Below the pieces are notes generated by a model that did no database searches, was not told the origin of the DNA, and saw only the letters and a list, made by a program, of their open reading frames with translations. From Tunturibacter gelidoferens (GTDB lineage Bacteria; Acidobacteriota; Terriglobia; Terriglobales; Acidobacteriaceae), in NCBI RefSeq assembly GCF_040358255.1, contig NZ_CP132938.1, positions 3,782,001 to 3,846,000 of the forward strand: a stretch of DNA of 64,000 nucleotides, in the 5' to 3' direction. A program made the position numbers and the translations under genes. Shown piece after piece: positions 7,640 to 16,784 of the stretch (the first letter of the stretch is position 1; the number at the start of each line of letters is the position of its first letter).

Positions 7640-10600
7640 ATGAACCCGCACCTATCATTACCCCTCCTTCTCGTCATCCTTCTTCCTCTACCCGCAATGG
7701 CCCAGACGTCTGCGGCCGCGTCGAATCATCCTGCCCACCCTGTCCCAGCGACAGACTACGGAAAATTACCGTTAAGTTTCGAAGCCAATCAGGGCCAGAC
7801 CGATTCCCAGGTCAGGTTTCTCTCGCGCGGCCATGGTTATTCGCTCTTCCTCACCGACTCCGCAGCGGTCCTCACGCTCGCCAGGCCCGAACCGCCAGCA
7901 GCCTCCGACTACTCGTCTCCACCGCAAAAGAATCACGCCGCCAGATCCATAAACACCGACGCAGTGTGCATGGAACTGGTCGGAGCATCGCACCCCCAAC
8001 GAGTCACCGGCGCCGAGCAACTGTCAGGGACGGCCAACTACTTCATCGGACGCGACTCCACTAAGTGGCATACCAACATCCCAACCTACGCCCGGGTCAG
8101 TTACACAGGCGTCTACCCCGGAGTCGACCTGGTCTACTACGGCAACCAGCAGCATCTCGAGTACGACTTCATCCTGGCTCCCGGAGCCGACCCCAAACCA
8201 CTGCGCCTCCACTTCACCGGCGCGCAAAGGCTCACGCTCGACCCCAGCGGCAACCTCACCGTCCGCGCAAAAAATGGCGAGATAGCCTTCCAGAAGCCAC
8301 TCGTCTACCAGGAAAAAAACGGCCGCCGCCAAACCATCGATGGCAAATTCAAACTACTGGCTGACAACTCCATCACCTTCACCCTGGGCGCCTACGATCA
8401 CCACCAAACCCTGGTCATCGACCCCACCCTCGCCTACTCCACCTATCTGGGAGGAGTGACTCCTTACTACACCTCACCGTCCTCCATGGCCGTCGATCCA
8501 CAGGGCAATGCCTACGTCGTCGGATACACCGAATCCGATACCTTCCCTTCCACCCCCGGAGCCTTTGCAGGACCATCGACGTCTATCGAAAGAGGTTTCG
8601 TCACAAAGCTCAATCCGACGGGCACAGCACTTGTCTACTCTGCGATCTTTGGCGACTCAACTCCCTCACACATTGCAGTAGACAGCTCCGGAAACGCCTA
8701 CGTCACAGGTGGCGCGTCCAGCAACTTTCCCGTAACACCAGGCTCCTTCCAGGCTCCAGGCGGTGGCCTCTTCATTGTGAAGCTCAACCCGGCTGGAACC
8801 GCGCTGCTCTATTCAGCTCGCCTGGGCGGAGATCAGGCCAACGGACCCGACGGTGTCGAAGGCATCGCAGTAGATGCAGCTGGCGATCTCTACCTTGCAG
8901 GAGATACCGGATCGACTAATTTCCCAGTAACTCCGGGAGCCTTTCAGACCCAAAACCCAGACACCGCTGGATACGATTACGGCAAGTCAATCTTCGTGTC
9001 CAAACTCAATCCAACCGGCTCCGCGCTCCTCTACTCCACCTACCTCGGTGGCAGCACGCAGGACTACGGTAACGGCATTGCGATCGATGACTCAGGCGAC
9101 GCATACGTCACCGGCGTCTCTGGCTCCTCTGACTTTCCCGTGACCAGCGGAGTCTTTCAAACAACCGCCAAAACCTTCAATGGAAGCGCCTTCGTTGCCA
9201 AGCTGAATCCACAAGGCACGGGGCTGATCTATGCCACCTATCTCGGCGGAAGCGGCGGGGACTCCGGCAACGCCATCGCGATCGACTCGTCAGGCGACGC
9301 CTACGTGGCGGGATCTACAGCATCTACCGACTTCCCCGTCACCGCCGGAGCATTTCAATCGATCAAGCGCAGCACCGGCATCGAAGAGACCAACGGCTTC
9401 ATCACAAAGCTCAATCCCGACGCGACCGCTCTCATCTACTCCACCTATCTCGGCGGAACCTACTCCGACTCGATACTTGGCATGGCAGTCAATCGCTTCG
9501 GAAACGCACTCGTCACCGGATACACACAGTCTCACGACTTCCCTGTTACCGAGGATGCCTTTCAAAGCTCCAACGGAGGGTCCGAACCAGCCGGTACCTC
9601 CAACGCCTTCGTCACGGAACTCGCTCCCAACGGCACAGCTCTCGACTACTCGACCTATCTCGGCGGAAACGGAGGTTATTCATTTGCATTTGGAGACTAT
9701 GGAAGAGCCATCGTTCTCGACCTCGCAGGAAACGCTTACTTGACCGGAATAGCTTCTTCACAGAACTTCCCGACCACCGCCGGAGCATTTCAACCAGTCG
9801 ATCCGACCGGCTCGACCGACAACGCCAATGCGTTCGTCTCCAAATTTGTCTTTGCCAAACATTCAGTCCGGCTCGAGACGACCACCCAACTGACTGCCAA
9901 TGCCAATCCCGTCAGAGTAGGCGACAAAATCACCTTCACAGCCTATGTCCGAGCGGCTTCGGGAACCGGAACTCCAACCGGATATCTAAGGATCAATGTT
10001 GATGCTGTCACCTTCGCCACAGTGCCGTTGAACGAGACTGGCCAAGCGACCGTCACCTGGACCGCTCGAACACCCGGCAAATTCAGATTCAAGGCCCGCT
10101 ACCTTGGCGATGAAGTCTACTTGCCCAGCAGCAGCGACGCCCTCTCGGAGAAGGTCATCGGCCCCCCAACCCGAATAGACGCCGTCTCAAGCTCTCATCA
10201 GAAAGCCATCTACGGGTCGAAGTTTGCAGCGCCACTCATTGCACTCGTAAAGGACATCGATGGCACTCCGGTCTCGGGTGTCAAAATTACCTTCAGCGGC
10301 GCAGGGATCAAGTTCTCAAGCGCTACCGCCGTCACCGGTGCGAACGGCGAAGCGTCTGTAGACGCAACCGCTGAAGCATCCGGCAACCTCACGGCGGAGG
10401 CATCGGTCTCTGGCGTATCGGCCCCGGCCACATTCGCACTGACAGCAACCAGAGCCCAACTAACGGTCACCGCGAAAAGTGTGAGCGTGCCCGTTGGCCA
10501 CGCAATCCCCACGCTCACCTCTTCTATCGCCGGCTTCGTAAACGGCGACAAGCCGACAGTAGTCACAGGAGATGCCAGAGAAGTCACGCATGCCAGACAA

Positions 10601-10714
10601 GGATCGCCTGCAGGTGTCTACACCATCGAGATTGGAAAGGGAACTCTGGAAGCGTCCGACTACACCTTCAACTTTGTAGACGGAACTTTGACCATCACCT
10701 CATCGACGCCCTGA
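7640..10714 (+). CDS. Secreted SBBP-repeat (beta-propeller) protein with Ig-like and MBG domains
   Basis: The protein is 1024 residues from ATG 7640. That start gives a clean signal peptide (MNPHLSLPLLLVILLPLPAMAQ), whereas an upstream TTG at 7517 would add 41 unlikely residues. After an N-terminal beta domain (PLSFEANQGQTDSQVRFL) come at least seven SBBP repeats of the form YSTYLGG...GIAID.SGDAYVTG...DFPVT, spanning roughly residues 265-745. An Ig-like domain (TTQLTANANPVRVGDKITFTA) and an invasin/Big-1-like domain follow. A C-terminal MBG-type domain ends GTLTIT. Such proteins are typically cell-surface or secreted in Acidobacteriota; the ligand is unknown. No sorting signal is visible. Confidence 0.88.
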   Translation: MNPHLSLPLLLVILLPLPAMAQTSAAASNHPAHPVPATDYGKLPLSFEANQGQTDSQVRFLSRGHGYSLFLTDSAAVLTLARPEPPAASDYSSPPQKNHAARSINTDAVCMELVGASHPQRVTGAEQLSGTANYFIGRDSTKWHTNIPTYARVSYTGVYPGVDLVYYGNQQHLEYDFILAPGADPKPLRLHFTGAQRLTLDPSGNLTVRAKNGEIAFQKPLVYQEKNGRRQTIDGKFKLLADNSITFTLGAYDHHQTLVIDPTLAYSTYLGGVTPYYTSPSSMAVDPQGNAYVVGYTESDTFPSTPGAFAGPSTSIERGFVTKLNPTGTALVYSAIFGDSTPSHIAVDSSGNAYVTGGASSNFPVTPGSFQAPGGGLFIVKLNPAGTALLYSARLGGDQANGPDGVEGIAVDAAGDLYLAGDTGSTNFPVTPGAFQTQNPDTAGYDYGKSIFVSKLNPTGSALLYSTYLGGSTQDYGNGIAIDDSGDAYVTGVSGSSDFPVTSGVFQTTAKTFNGSAFVAKLNPQGTGLIYATYLGGSGGDSGNAIAIDSSGDAYVAGSTASTDFPVTAGAFQSIKRSTGIEETNGFITKLNPDATALIYSTYLGGTYSDSILGMAVNRFGNALVTGYTQSHDFPVTEDAFQSSNGGSEPAGTSNAFVTELAPNGTALDYSTYLGGNGGYSFAFGDYGRAIVLDLAGNAYLTGIASSQNFPTTAGAFQPVDPTGSTDNANAFVSKFVFAKHSVRLETTTQLTANANPVRVGDKITFTAYVRAASGTGTPTGYLRINVDAVTFATVPLNETGQATVTWTARTPGKFRFKARYLGDEVYLPSSSDALSEKVIGPPTRIDAVSSSHQKAIYGSKFAAPLIALVKDIDGTPVSGVKITFSGAGIKFSSATAVTGANGEASVDATAEASGNLTAEASVSGVSAPATFALTATRAQLTVTAKSVSVPVGHAIPTLTSSIAGFVNGDKPTVVTGDAREVTHARQGSPAGVYTIEIGKGTLEASDYTFNFVDGTLTITSSTP

Positions 10715-10895
10715 TGACCTTTCGTATGAGCCGGCGGCGTTCCACTCAGAGGACCACCGCCGCATCCGCCCTCTAACGTTTGCGTCGACCGGTGCAACGG
10801 GATCAACGCCAGGGATCAATCTTCGATCGATGTCTCTGAGACTTTGTCCCTATATGCTTCCCGCCTGCCTCTTTGCGTCCTTCCAGCTCAAAATT

Positions 10896-11170
10896 CCTGT
10901 CAAGCCCCCAAACCGAAAATCCCCGCGCCAGTCCAGCACATTCGCGTGGCGTATGAGTTATGGTCCAAACGCTATAATCAATAAAGAATCAAAAAAAGCC
11001 CCGGCTACCGCCGGGGCTCTTGTTATTAAGAAGGAGCAAACGACTGCAAACCCTTTGTTTGGACGTATTTGAGTGTAAACCTTTTGTAATGACTATTTTA
11101 CAAAAGCGCCATTTCGCTAACTATATGATAATAAGTTACTTGTGAGCGCATATGGGGGAGGGGGGTACCC
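10896..11170 (+). promoter_or_regulatory. Composite intergenic element copy P1 (boxes, promoter, hairpin, G-rich end)
   Basis: In order: box CCTGTCAAGCCCCCAAA (10896-10912); CGTGGCG about 48 bp later; -10 TATAAT at 10973-10978; perfect terminator-like hairpin AGCCCCGGC-tacc-GCCGGGGCT (10997-11018) with T-rich tail; perfect inverted repeat CTTTTGTAA/TTACAAAAG (11081-11106); and GGGGGAGGGGGGTACCC (11154-11170). The same boxes with the same spacings recur at 16961-17233, 25865-26124 and 50655-50775. This fills the gap between the SBBP gene and the next minus-strand gene. No convincing ORF lies in it. Confidence 0.6.
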
Positions 11171-11195
11171 GCCGCAGTCCAGCGCAGGATCCGTA

Positions 11196-11606
11196 CTATC
11201 TCCAGCTTACAGCCAGATGCCACCGCATCTTCCGATCCATCGTCTTCTCGAGCACGTGGGCGTATTCCAGCAGCTCCGAGAGCACCTGCTCGCCCTCGGT
11301 CCCCAGTTGTTGCGGATCAGCCTCCAGCGTCCTCAACAGAGCACGCACGGTCTTCAATCCATCCGCAGGCGAGTACCACTGCGGCGGGGGCAGCCGACGA
11401 AGAAGCTCCTGGTTCCCAGCACCCTCTTCGATCAGCAGTGACATCGAATTCTCATCCGCCGAAAAGAATTCAATCAGTGGCCTGACTCCAAGTCGCAGAG
11501 CCAGACGCTCCAGCGCATCTTCATGTCGCGCCAGCGATCGCCCGTTTACAAAGATATCGAACCCAGGGTCGTCGCCCTCGACCACAATGTACATGGAAGC
11601 AGCCAT
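11196..11606 (-). CDS. Conserved hypothetical protein, about 136 residues
   Basis: This is an acidic, largely helical cytoplasmic protein without signal peptide or membrane segment. It reads MYIVVEGDDPGFDIFVNGRSLARHEDALERLALRLG..PLIEFFSADENS near the N-terminus and ends with a long helix (GEQVLSELLEYAHVLEKTMDRKMRWH). I do not recognise a named domain. The coding quality and the periodic hydrophobic pattern support a real gene. The start may be ATG 11606 or ATG 11594, and neither has a strong ribosome site. It is followed 40 bp upstream-side by a membrane-protein gene on the same strand. Confidence 0.65.
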   Translation of the reverse strand: MAASMYIVVEGDDPGFDIFVNGRSLARHEDALERLALRLGVRPLIEFFSADENSMSLLIEEGAGNQELLRRLPPPQWYSPADGLKTVRALLRTLEADPQQLGTEGEQVLSELLEYAHVLEKTMDRKMRWHLAVSWR

Positions 11607-11646
11607 TGCCCAAAGTGTACCGCGCAGAAGTCTACACAGAAAAGTA

Positions 11647-12516
11647 TCAACGAAGAGACAGCATCGTCTCTTCCTCGCCAGTCTTCAAAGCCAGTAGCAT
11701 CCCCGCACCAGCCGCAAGCAGTACCACTCCGCAGATCACCCTCACCGTCAGCTCAGGCCGCATCAGAGCATAACTCTCCAGCAAGGTCAGTAACGGAATC
11801 ACCAGGTACCGAGCAGCAAAACGCACCGGCATCATCTCCCGCAGCAACCACACCAGCAACACCACCTCCGCAACATCCACCAGCGAAGAAAGCGACACCA
11901 CCGAAGCCAACCCGCTCCACCGCCAAACGAACTCCTCCCTAACCGCACTGGAAACCAGCAGAAACACACCGTTGCTCAGACAAATGATCGCAACCGCCTC
12001 CGTCAGAACCAACCCACGCAGCAGCCGAAAAAGCCACACGCTCGAAAGCCCAACCGACACCACGGCAAGACACACCGCCCCCTGCATCAACCGCCCACGA
12101 AGCGATCCAGAGAACTCGAGCGGCAACAGCAGAAGAAGTCCGCCGAGTCCCACCAAAGCTGGAACAAGAAACCGCCGAGCCCCACGCTCCTCGTCTCCAG
12201 CCGCAACCACCATCACCACAACCACAGGAACCATGGCAAACAACGCCGACCGGCTGATCTCCGGCACACCAACCCGCGCCCACTCCCCCACCACCATGGG
12301 AACCCCAAAGAACCCCACCCCACCCGCAGCCACCCGCGGCCCCACCCTCCGAAACCGAACCCGGCCTCGCACAAACAAAAACGCAACTAACCCAATCAAC
12401 CCATAACGAAGCCCCTGCAACTCAAGCGCAGGCAAACCCTCCGCTCGAGGAACGACCCAGGACGTAGCCGACAATATACAAAGCGCTGCAAACGCAAGCC
12501 ACACGCGTCTAACCAT
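11647..12516 (-). CDS. DMT/EamA-like integral membrane protein
   Basis: The protein is 289 residues from ATG 12516 (MVRRVWLAFAALCIL), with about nine to ten hydrophobic segments and the two-half organisation of the drug/metabolite transporter superfamily. An upstream ATG at 12570 would make the first residues read through the pnp terminator hairpin at 12541-12564, so it is rejected. Substrate cannot be predicted. The membrane segments are unusually Val/Leu-rich, reflecting the C-rich + strand here. The gene follows pnp on the same strand but is separated from it by the terminator. Confidence 0.7.
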   Translation of the reverse strand: MVRRVWLAFAALCILSATSWVVPRAEGLPALELQGLRYGLIGLVAFLFVRGRVRFRRVGPRVAAGGVGFFGVPMVVGEWARVGVPEISRSALFAMVPVVVVMVVAAGDEERGARRFLVPALVGLGGLLLLLPLEFSGSLRGRLMQGAVCLAVVSVGLSSVWLFRLLRGLVLTEAVAIICLSNGVFLLVSSAVREEFVWRWSGLASVVSLSSLVDVAEVVLLVWLLREMMPVRFAARYLVIPLLTLLESYALMRPELTVRVICGVVLLAAGAGMLLALKTGEEETMLSLR

Positions 12517-12540
12517 CTCGACTCTCACCCAGAGACAGAA

Positions 12541-12564
12541 AGACCGCGCGAAAGTGCGCGGTCT
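12541..12564 (-). terminator. Intrinsic terminator of pnp
   Basis: A perfect 9-bp stem AGACCGCGC / GCGCGGTCT with a 6-nt loop lies 21 bp after the pnp stop, followed on the minus strand by CTTTCTGTCTCT. Confidence 0.8.
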
Positions 12565-12584
12565 CTCCAATCCGTTAGGAAACC

Positions 12585-14999
12585 TTACCGATTGCCGCCG
12601 CCCGAAGGAGGAGCACCGGACCCGGAGCCCGGTCGACGACCGCCGCGACGACGTCTTCCGCCCCCCGGCCGCCGCTGCCCACCAGGTCCATTCGGCCCCG
12701 GAGCTCCGCCCGCCTGAACAGGAACAGCGCCCTCCTCGCGGTTAAAGTTGGGCTCTTCCGTCGACTCGTCCCCATCATCGTCGAAGTCCTCACCGTCATC
12801 GTCGCTTCCGGCAACATCACCGACAACAGCGTCTTGACGACCCTGTCCACCGGCTGCGACGCTGCCTCCATCCGTACCAATCTGACCTGGCTCCGGAAGA
12901 CCAAGCTTGGCGCGCTGTTCACGCAAAACAGCTTTTCTGGAAAGTTTGATCCGATTCCCTTCTATCGCAAGAACCTTCACCAGAATCTGATCGCCTTCGC
13001 GGAGTTCATCCTTCACTTCCTTCACGCGATGCTCTGCAATCTCGGAGACATGCAGAAGACCATCGGTTCCGGGGAAGATCTCGACAAACGCCCCAAACTC
13101 CGCAAGACGAACCACCTTCCCGAGATAGGTCTTCCCAATCTCAGGCACAGCAGTCAGATCGCTGATCATCTGGATCGCGCGCGCAAGACCATCCGCATCG
13201 CTCGACGCCACATTGACCCGCCCAGTGTCGTCCACGTCGATCTTAACGCCCGTGGCATCAATGATGCCGCGAATCACCTTGCCTCCCGGTCCGATCAAAT
13301 CGCGGATCTTATCGGTTGGAATCTGCAACGTGTGAATGCGTGGAGCAAACTGCGACTTCTCCTGGTTCGCGCCCGAGATCACAGCATCCATCGTATCCAG
13401 TAGGAAGAGCCGACCCTTACGCGCCTGCTCCAGAGCCTCCCGCATGATCTGCGGAGTGATGCCCATGATCTTGATATCCATCTGCAGCGCCGTGATTCCG
13501 TTACGCGTACCCGCGACCTTGAAGTCCATATCGCCATAGTGATCTTCCGCGCCGGCGATATCGGTCAGAATGGCATAGTTCTCGCCTTCCTTCACAAGAC
13601 CCATCGCAACGCCCGCGACCGATCCCTTGATCGCAATACCAGCCTGCATCAGCGCAAGCGACGCTCCGCACACCGTAGCCATTGAGGACGATCCATTCGA
13701 CTCCAGGATGTCTGAAACGACACGCAGCGTATAAGGCGACTCATCCTCAGCCGGCAGCACTGCCTCAATCGCACGCGAAGCCAACGCACCGTGACCGATC
13801 TCTCGCCGGCCCACGCCAGACATACGACCGACTTCACCAACCGAGAACGGCGGGAAGTTGTAGTGCAGCATAAAGCGGCGCTTTTGCTCTCCCTCATAGC
13901 TCTCAAGGCGTTGCGCATCATCCGTGGTGCCCAGCGTTGCACTCACCAGCGCCTGCGTCTCACCGCGTGTAAAGAGGGCCGAACCGTGAACGCGCGGGAG
14001 CACACCAACCTCGATGCTCAGGTCACGAATCTTATCGAAGGCCCGATGATCCGGACGAATTCGATCATGCAAAACCTGGTCGCGGAAGATCTTCTCGCGC
14101 AAAAGCTCATAGTATTTGCTGAGCTTCTTTGCAGCGGCTGCATCCCCTTCAGGGAGATCCTTCTTCAGTTCATCCTTGATCGTCTTGACCAGCGCATAGC
14201 TCTCGAACTTCGGGTGCTTCTCGGTGTCGAGGGCATCTTTCAACTGCGAACCAACCTTTGCCGTCAGCTGATTCAGATACTCGTCATCAACTTCAACTTC
14301 GCTGACGGTGCGCTTGGTCTTACCCGCGCGAGTAACGAGGTCTTCAATCGCCGCGCAAATCTTCTTGATCTGCTCATGAGCAAACTCAATCGCATCCACC
14401 ACACGGTTTTCTGCGACTTCCTTTGCACCGGACTCGATCATCACGATACCGTCCTTCGTACCGACGACCATAATGTTCAACTTGCTCTGCGCCCGTTCGG
14501 CGTACGTAGGATTCACGACAAACTGATCGTCGATCAGACCGATTCGCACCGCACCAACCGGACCGTGAAAAGGAACATCGCTCAACGCCAAAGCGCAGCT
14601 GGCGCCATTGATGCCAAGCACATCGGGATCATTTTCTTTATCCGCGGAGTAGACGAAGGCAACAACCTGAGTTTCATTGCGAAACGCCTCAGGGAATAGC
14701 GGGCGAATAGGGCGGTCGATCTGACGGCTCGTCAAGATCTCCTTTTCACTCGGACGGCCTTCGCGCTTGATGAACCCACCCGGGATACGGCCGCCGGCAT
14801 AGGTAAATTCGCGGTATTCAACTGTGAGCGGGAAAAAATCGATTCCCTCTTTCGGATCGGGTGAGGCGGTTGCCGTCGCCAGAACTACGTTATCGCCGCT
14901 TGAAGTAAGGGCCGCACCGGGGGCTTGCTTCGCCATGCGTCCGGTCTCGAATTTAATTTGCTTGCCGCCGGCAAGCTCAACTGTCACATCCTGTTTCAT
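12585..14999 (-). CDS. pnp: Polyribonucleotide nucleotidyltransferase (PNPase)
   Basis: This 3'-5' phosphorolytic exoribonuclease is the core of the RNA degradosome. The 804 residues contain the two RNase PH-like domains, with YREFTYAGGRIPGGFIKREGRPSEKEILTSR motifs in the first. In the second are GSALFTRGETQ, RFMLHYNFPPFSVGE and DIAGAEDHYGDMDFKVAGT. A KH domain (GPGGKVIRGIIDATG) and an S1 domain (GKVVRLAEFGAFVEIFPGTDGLLHVSEIA) follow. The C-terminal extension of about 90 residues is Asp/Glu-rich, then a Gly/Arg/Pro-rich tail (QRRPGGGRRRRGG) that could bind RNA or partners. The gene is downstream of rpsO as in many bacteria, with a large hairpin in the interval. Confidence 0.98.
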   Translation of the reverse strand: MKQDVTVELAGGKQIKFETGRMAKQAPGAALTSSGDNVVLATATASPDPKEGIDFFPLTVEYREFTYAGGRIPGGFIKREGRPSEKEILTSRQIDRPIRPLFPEAFRNETQVVAFVYSADKENDPDVLGINGASCALALSDVPFHGPVGAVRIGLIDDQFVVNPTYAERAQSKLNIMVVGTKDGIVMIESGAKEVAENRVVDAIEFAHEQIKKICAAIEDLVTRAGKTKRTVSEVEVDDEYLNQLTAKVGSQLKDALDTEKHPKFESYALVKTIKDELKKDLPEGDAAAAKKLSKYYELLREKIFRDQVLHDRIRPDHRAFDKIRDLSIEVGVLPRVHGSALFTRGETQALVSATLGTTDDAQRLESYEGEQKRRFMLHYNFPPFSVGEVGRMSGVGRREIGHGALASRAIEAVLPAEDESPYTLRVVSDILESNGSSSMATVCGASLALMQAGIAIKGSVAGVAMGLVKEGENYAILTDIAGAEDHYGDMDFKVAGTRNGITALQMDIKIMGITPQIMREALEQARKGRLFLLDTMDAVISGANQEKSQFAPRIHTLQIPTDKIRDLIGPGGKVIRGIIDATGVKIDVDDTGRVNVASSDADGLARAIQMISDLTAVPEIGKTYLGKVVRLAEFGAFVEIFPGTDGLLHVSEIAEHRVKEVKDELREGDQILVKVLAIEGNRIKLSRKAVLREQRAKLGLPEPGQIGTDGGSVAAGGQGRQDAVVGDVAGSDDDGEDFDDDGDESTEEPNFNREEGAVPVQAGGAPGPNGPGGQRRPGGGRRRRGGRRPGSGSGAPPSGGGNR

Positions 15000-15068
15000 G
15001 TTGCCTCTCTTCTCTCGTGTTCTATCGATTAAGCTTGAATCGCGTCATCCGTTGATCGGGCGCGAAAA

Positions 15069-15115
15069 AGCGCAGCTCGACGCTGGCGACTAGTAAGCCG
15101 CCAGCAAGCTGCGCT
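15069..15115 (-). terminator. Large hairpin between rpsO and pnp (terminator or processing site)
   Basis: Outer arms AGCGCAGCT/AGCTGCGCT and inner arms GCTGGCG/CGCCAGC form a two-part stem. On the minus strand it is followed by TTTTTCG. It sits 70 bp before pnp within the 300-bp rpsO-pnp gap. In E. coli a leader hairpin here is cut by RNase III for pnp autoregulation. The rest of the gap (15116-15299) shows nothing I can name. Confidence 0.65.
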
Positions 15116-15299
15116 GGAGTAGGTTGTTCATGAGCCAACACCCGCGTGACTTGAAAACCAGGGATACGGCACCGCGGCGTCCCATCGTCAGCAACCCCGG
15201 CGACAAGGTCTTACTGGACCTTGCACGAAGTTGGCAGCCGAATGAGAACGGGCCGTGTATGCTCCCATAGTTTGAACGGTTTCTCCGGGGATGTTGCGG

Positions 15300-15566
15300 T
15301 TACTTGCGGATTCCGAGTTTGCCGATGACCTCGCGATAACGGTCCGCGTCACACTTCTTCAGGTAATCAAGCAAGCGGCGACGCTTACTCACAAGCATCA
15401 GAAGCCCGCGACGCGATCCGTGGTCCTTCTTGTGTGCCTTGAAGTGTTCCGTCAACTCGCCAATACGCTCGCTCAAAATGGCGATCTGAACCTCTGGACT
15501 CCCGGTATCTGAGTCGTGCGTGCGGAACTTCTCAATAATGTCTGTCTTTTTAGCGGATGCCAACAC
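15300..15566 (-). CDS. rpsO: Ribosomal protein uS15
   Basis: S15 binds 16S rRNA helices 20-22 in the 30S platform. The conserved core reads [44 protein letters not shown] and ends [31 protein letters not shown] start giving 88 residues ([13 protein letters not shown]...) matches the family length. An AGGAG lies 11 nt upstream. The longer possible start at 15614 would add 16 residues not found in S15. The neighbour pnp lies downstream. Confidence 0.95.
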   Translation of the reverse strand: MLASAKKTDIIEKFRTHDSDTGSPEVQIAILSERIGELTEHFKAHKKDHGSRRGLLMLVSKRRRLLDYLKKCDADRYREVIGKLGIRK

Positions 15567-15685
15567 AGCTGTTTCTACTCCTAATCTTCTTTCTAATTCA
15601 CTCTTAGTGTCCACATAAGGATAGCACCGCTGGCGAAACCGGGCAATCGAGAGCCGCCAGCGATGCTAACGATTTTTGGGAGCAT

Positions 15686-16375
15686 TTATGCGATATGCGT
15701 CTTCAAAAACTCGAGCGAACGCTCTCGTGCCAGCTTGGTCGACGCGGCGTGGTAACTGCTCGGATCGACGTCACGGTTAAAGGCGTGCCCCGCACCTTCG
15801 TAGAGGAAGACCTTCACCTCAGGATGAGCCGAACGAACTGCCTCTACCTGATCCTGCCCAATATGGCTATCGTTCGCTCCGAAGTGCAACATCACCGGGC
15901 AGCTAGGATCTTCTTTCGCCACCGACCCAATCCCACCCGCATAGTAGCCGACGCAGCCGGAAGGCTGCATTTCATAGTCTTTGCCGCGCGTTGCCACCAG
16001 CCAACTAGTCAACCCGCCGTAACAATAGCCGATAACACCAATCTTCTTGCCGGCTTGCTTAGCCCACTGATACGCCGCGGCCACATCCATCAGCGTCGTC
16101 TCGGGCTTCAACATGCCATAGAAGTTATAGGCCCGCTTCATATCCTCGGGCTGGTACGTCAGCTGTACACCAGGCTCGAACCGGTCGAAGATCGCAGGCG
16201 CAACCACCAGAAACCCATCTTTGGCATACCCATCCGCCACGCTGCGGATGTGGGCGTTGACGCCAAATATCTCCTGCACAAGAATTAAAACCCCGATTGC
16301 TTCCCCACTGGGCCTTGCAACATACGCTCCCAGTTCATGACCGTCTTTTGCCTTCAGCTTGATCCACTCATTCAT
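15686..16375 (-). CDS. Dienelactone hydrolase family protein
   Basis: The protein is 229 residues from ATG 16375 (MNEWIKLKAKDGHELGAYVARP). The triad is Cys in GVIGYCYGGLTSWL, Asp in FGANDSHIGQ and His in GAGHAFNRD. Family motifs VLVQEIFGVNAHIRSVADGYAKDGF and VVAPAIFDR are all present, so it is closer to canonical carboxymethylenebutenolidase-like enzymes than the copy at 6679. It probably hydrolyses small esters or lactones; the substrate is unknown. A start at 16426 would add 17 unlikely residues. Confidence 0.92.
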   Translation of the reverse strand: MNEWIKLKAKDGHELGAYVARPSGEAIGVLILVQEIFGVNAHIRSVADGYAKDGFLVVAPAIFDRFEPGVQLTYQPEDMKRAYNFYGMLKPETTLMDVAAAYQWAKQAGKKIGVIGYCYGGLTSWLVATRGKDYEMQPSGCVGYYAGGIGSVAKEDPSCPVMLHFGANDSHIGQDQVEAVRSAHPEVKVFLYEGAGHAFNRDVDPSSYHAASTKLARERSLEFLKTHIA

Positions 16376-16490
16376 AACTCCATCATATCCAATCCATCGA
16401 GCTGTCTGGCCCCGGTGGGTTGTCAAATAAAGGTAAAAGTCACCCTTTGAAGCCGCGAGATCTTCAAGGGAGATCTGCTGTCTCCTGGTT

Positions 16491-16718
16491 CTAATTGTTT
16501 GTTGAGTCGGTGTAACTTTTGATCTCGCGCGTCCAGCGAAGAAATCGAAAGAGTTGTTTTTTTTCTCTCCAGAACAGGTTCCAGAAATCGAGCGCGCGTA
16601 CGGTATCCGCGCGTTGGCCCGAATAGGTCTCGAGTCTCCATCGCAGATAGGGGCTTCGCCACGGCCTCAATCTGTTACCGCGCGTCGCGTTCCAAAGAAA
16701 TCTCACCTCTGCACCCAT
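16491..16718 (-). CDS. Small Trp/Arg-rich hypothetical protein, 75 residues
   Basis: The protein reads MGAEVRFLWNATRGNRLRPWRSPYLRWRLETYSG and then has DFWNLFWREKKQLFRFLRW. It is very rich in Arg, Trp and Phe in an amphipathic pattern. A good ribosome site (GAGGA about six bases before the ATG) supports expression. I have an impression of similar small proteins in Terriglobia but cannot verify it. No domain is recognised; a small membrane-surface or RNA-binding protein is conceivable. A second overlapping frame at 16423-16662 is less convincing. Confidence 0.5.
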   Translation of the reverse strand: MGAEVRFLWNATRGNRLRPWRSPYLRWRLETYSGQRADTVRALDFWNLFWREKKQLFRFLRWTREIKSYTDSTNN

Positions 16719-16784
16719 CAGGAGTCCTCAAATTAAAAGTATAGGCACTACCTCAAAGGTGTTTTGCCGTTGCCTGTTCTTTTG

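Noticed and set aside
16423..16662. 79-codon minus-strand frame overlapping the Trp/Arg-rich gene
   Set aside because: It overlaps another frame with a better ribosome site and stronger residue pattern.
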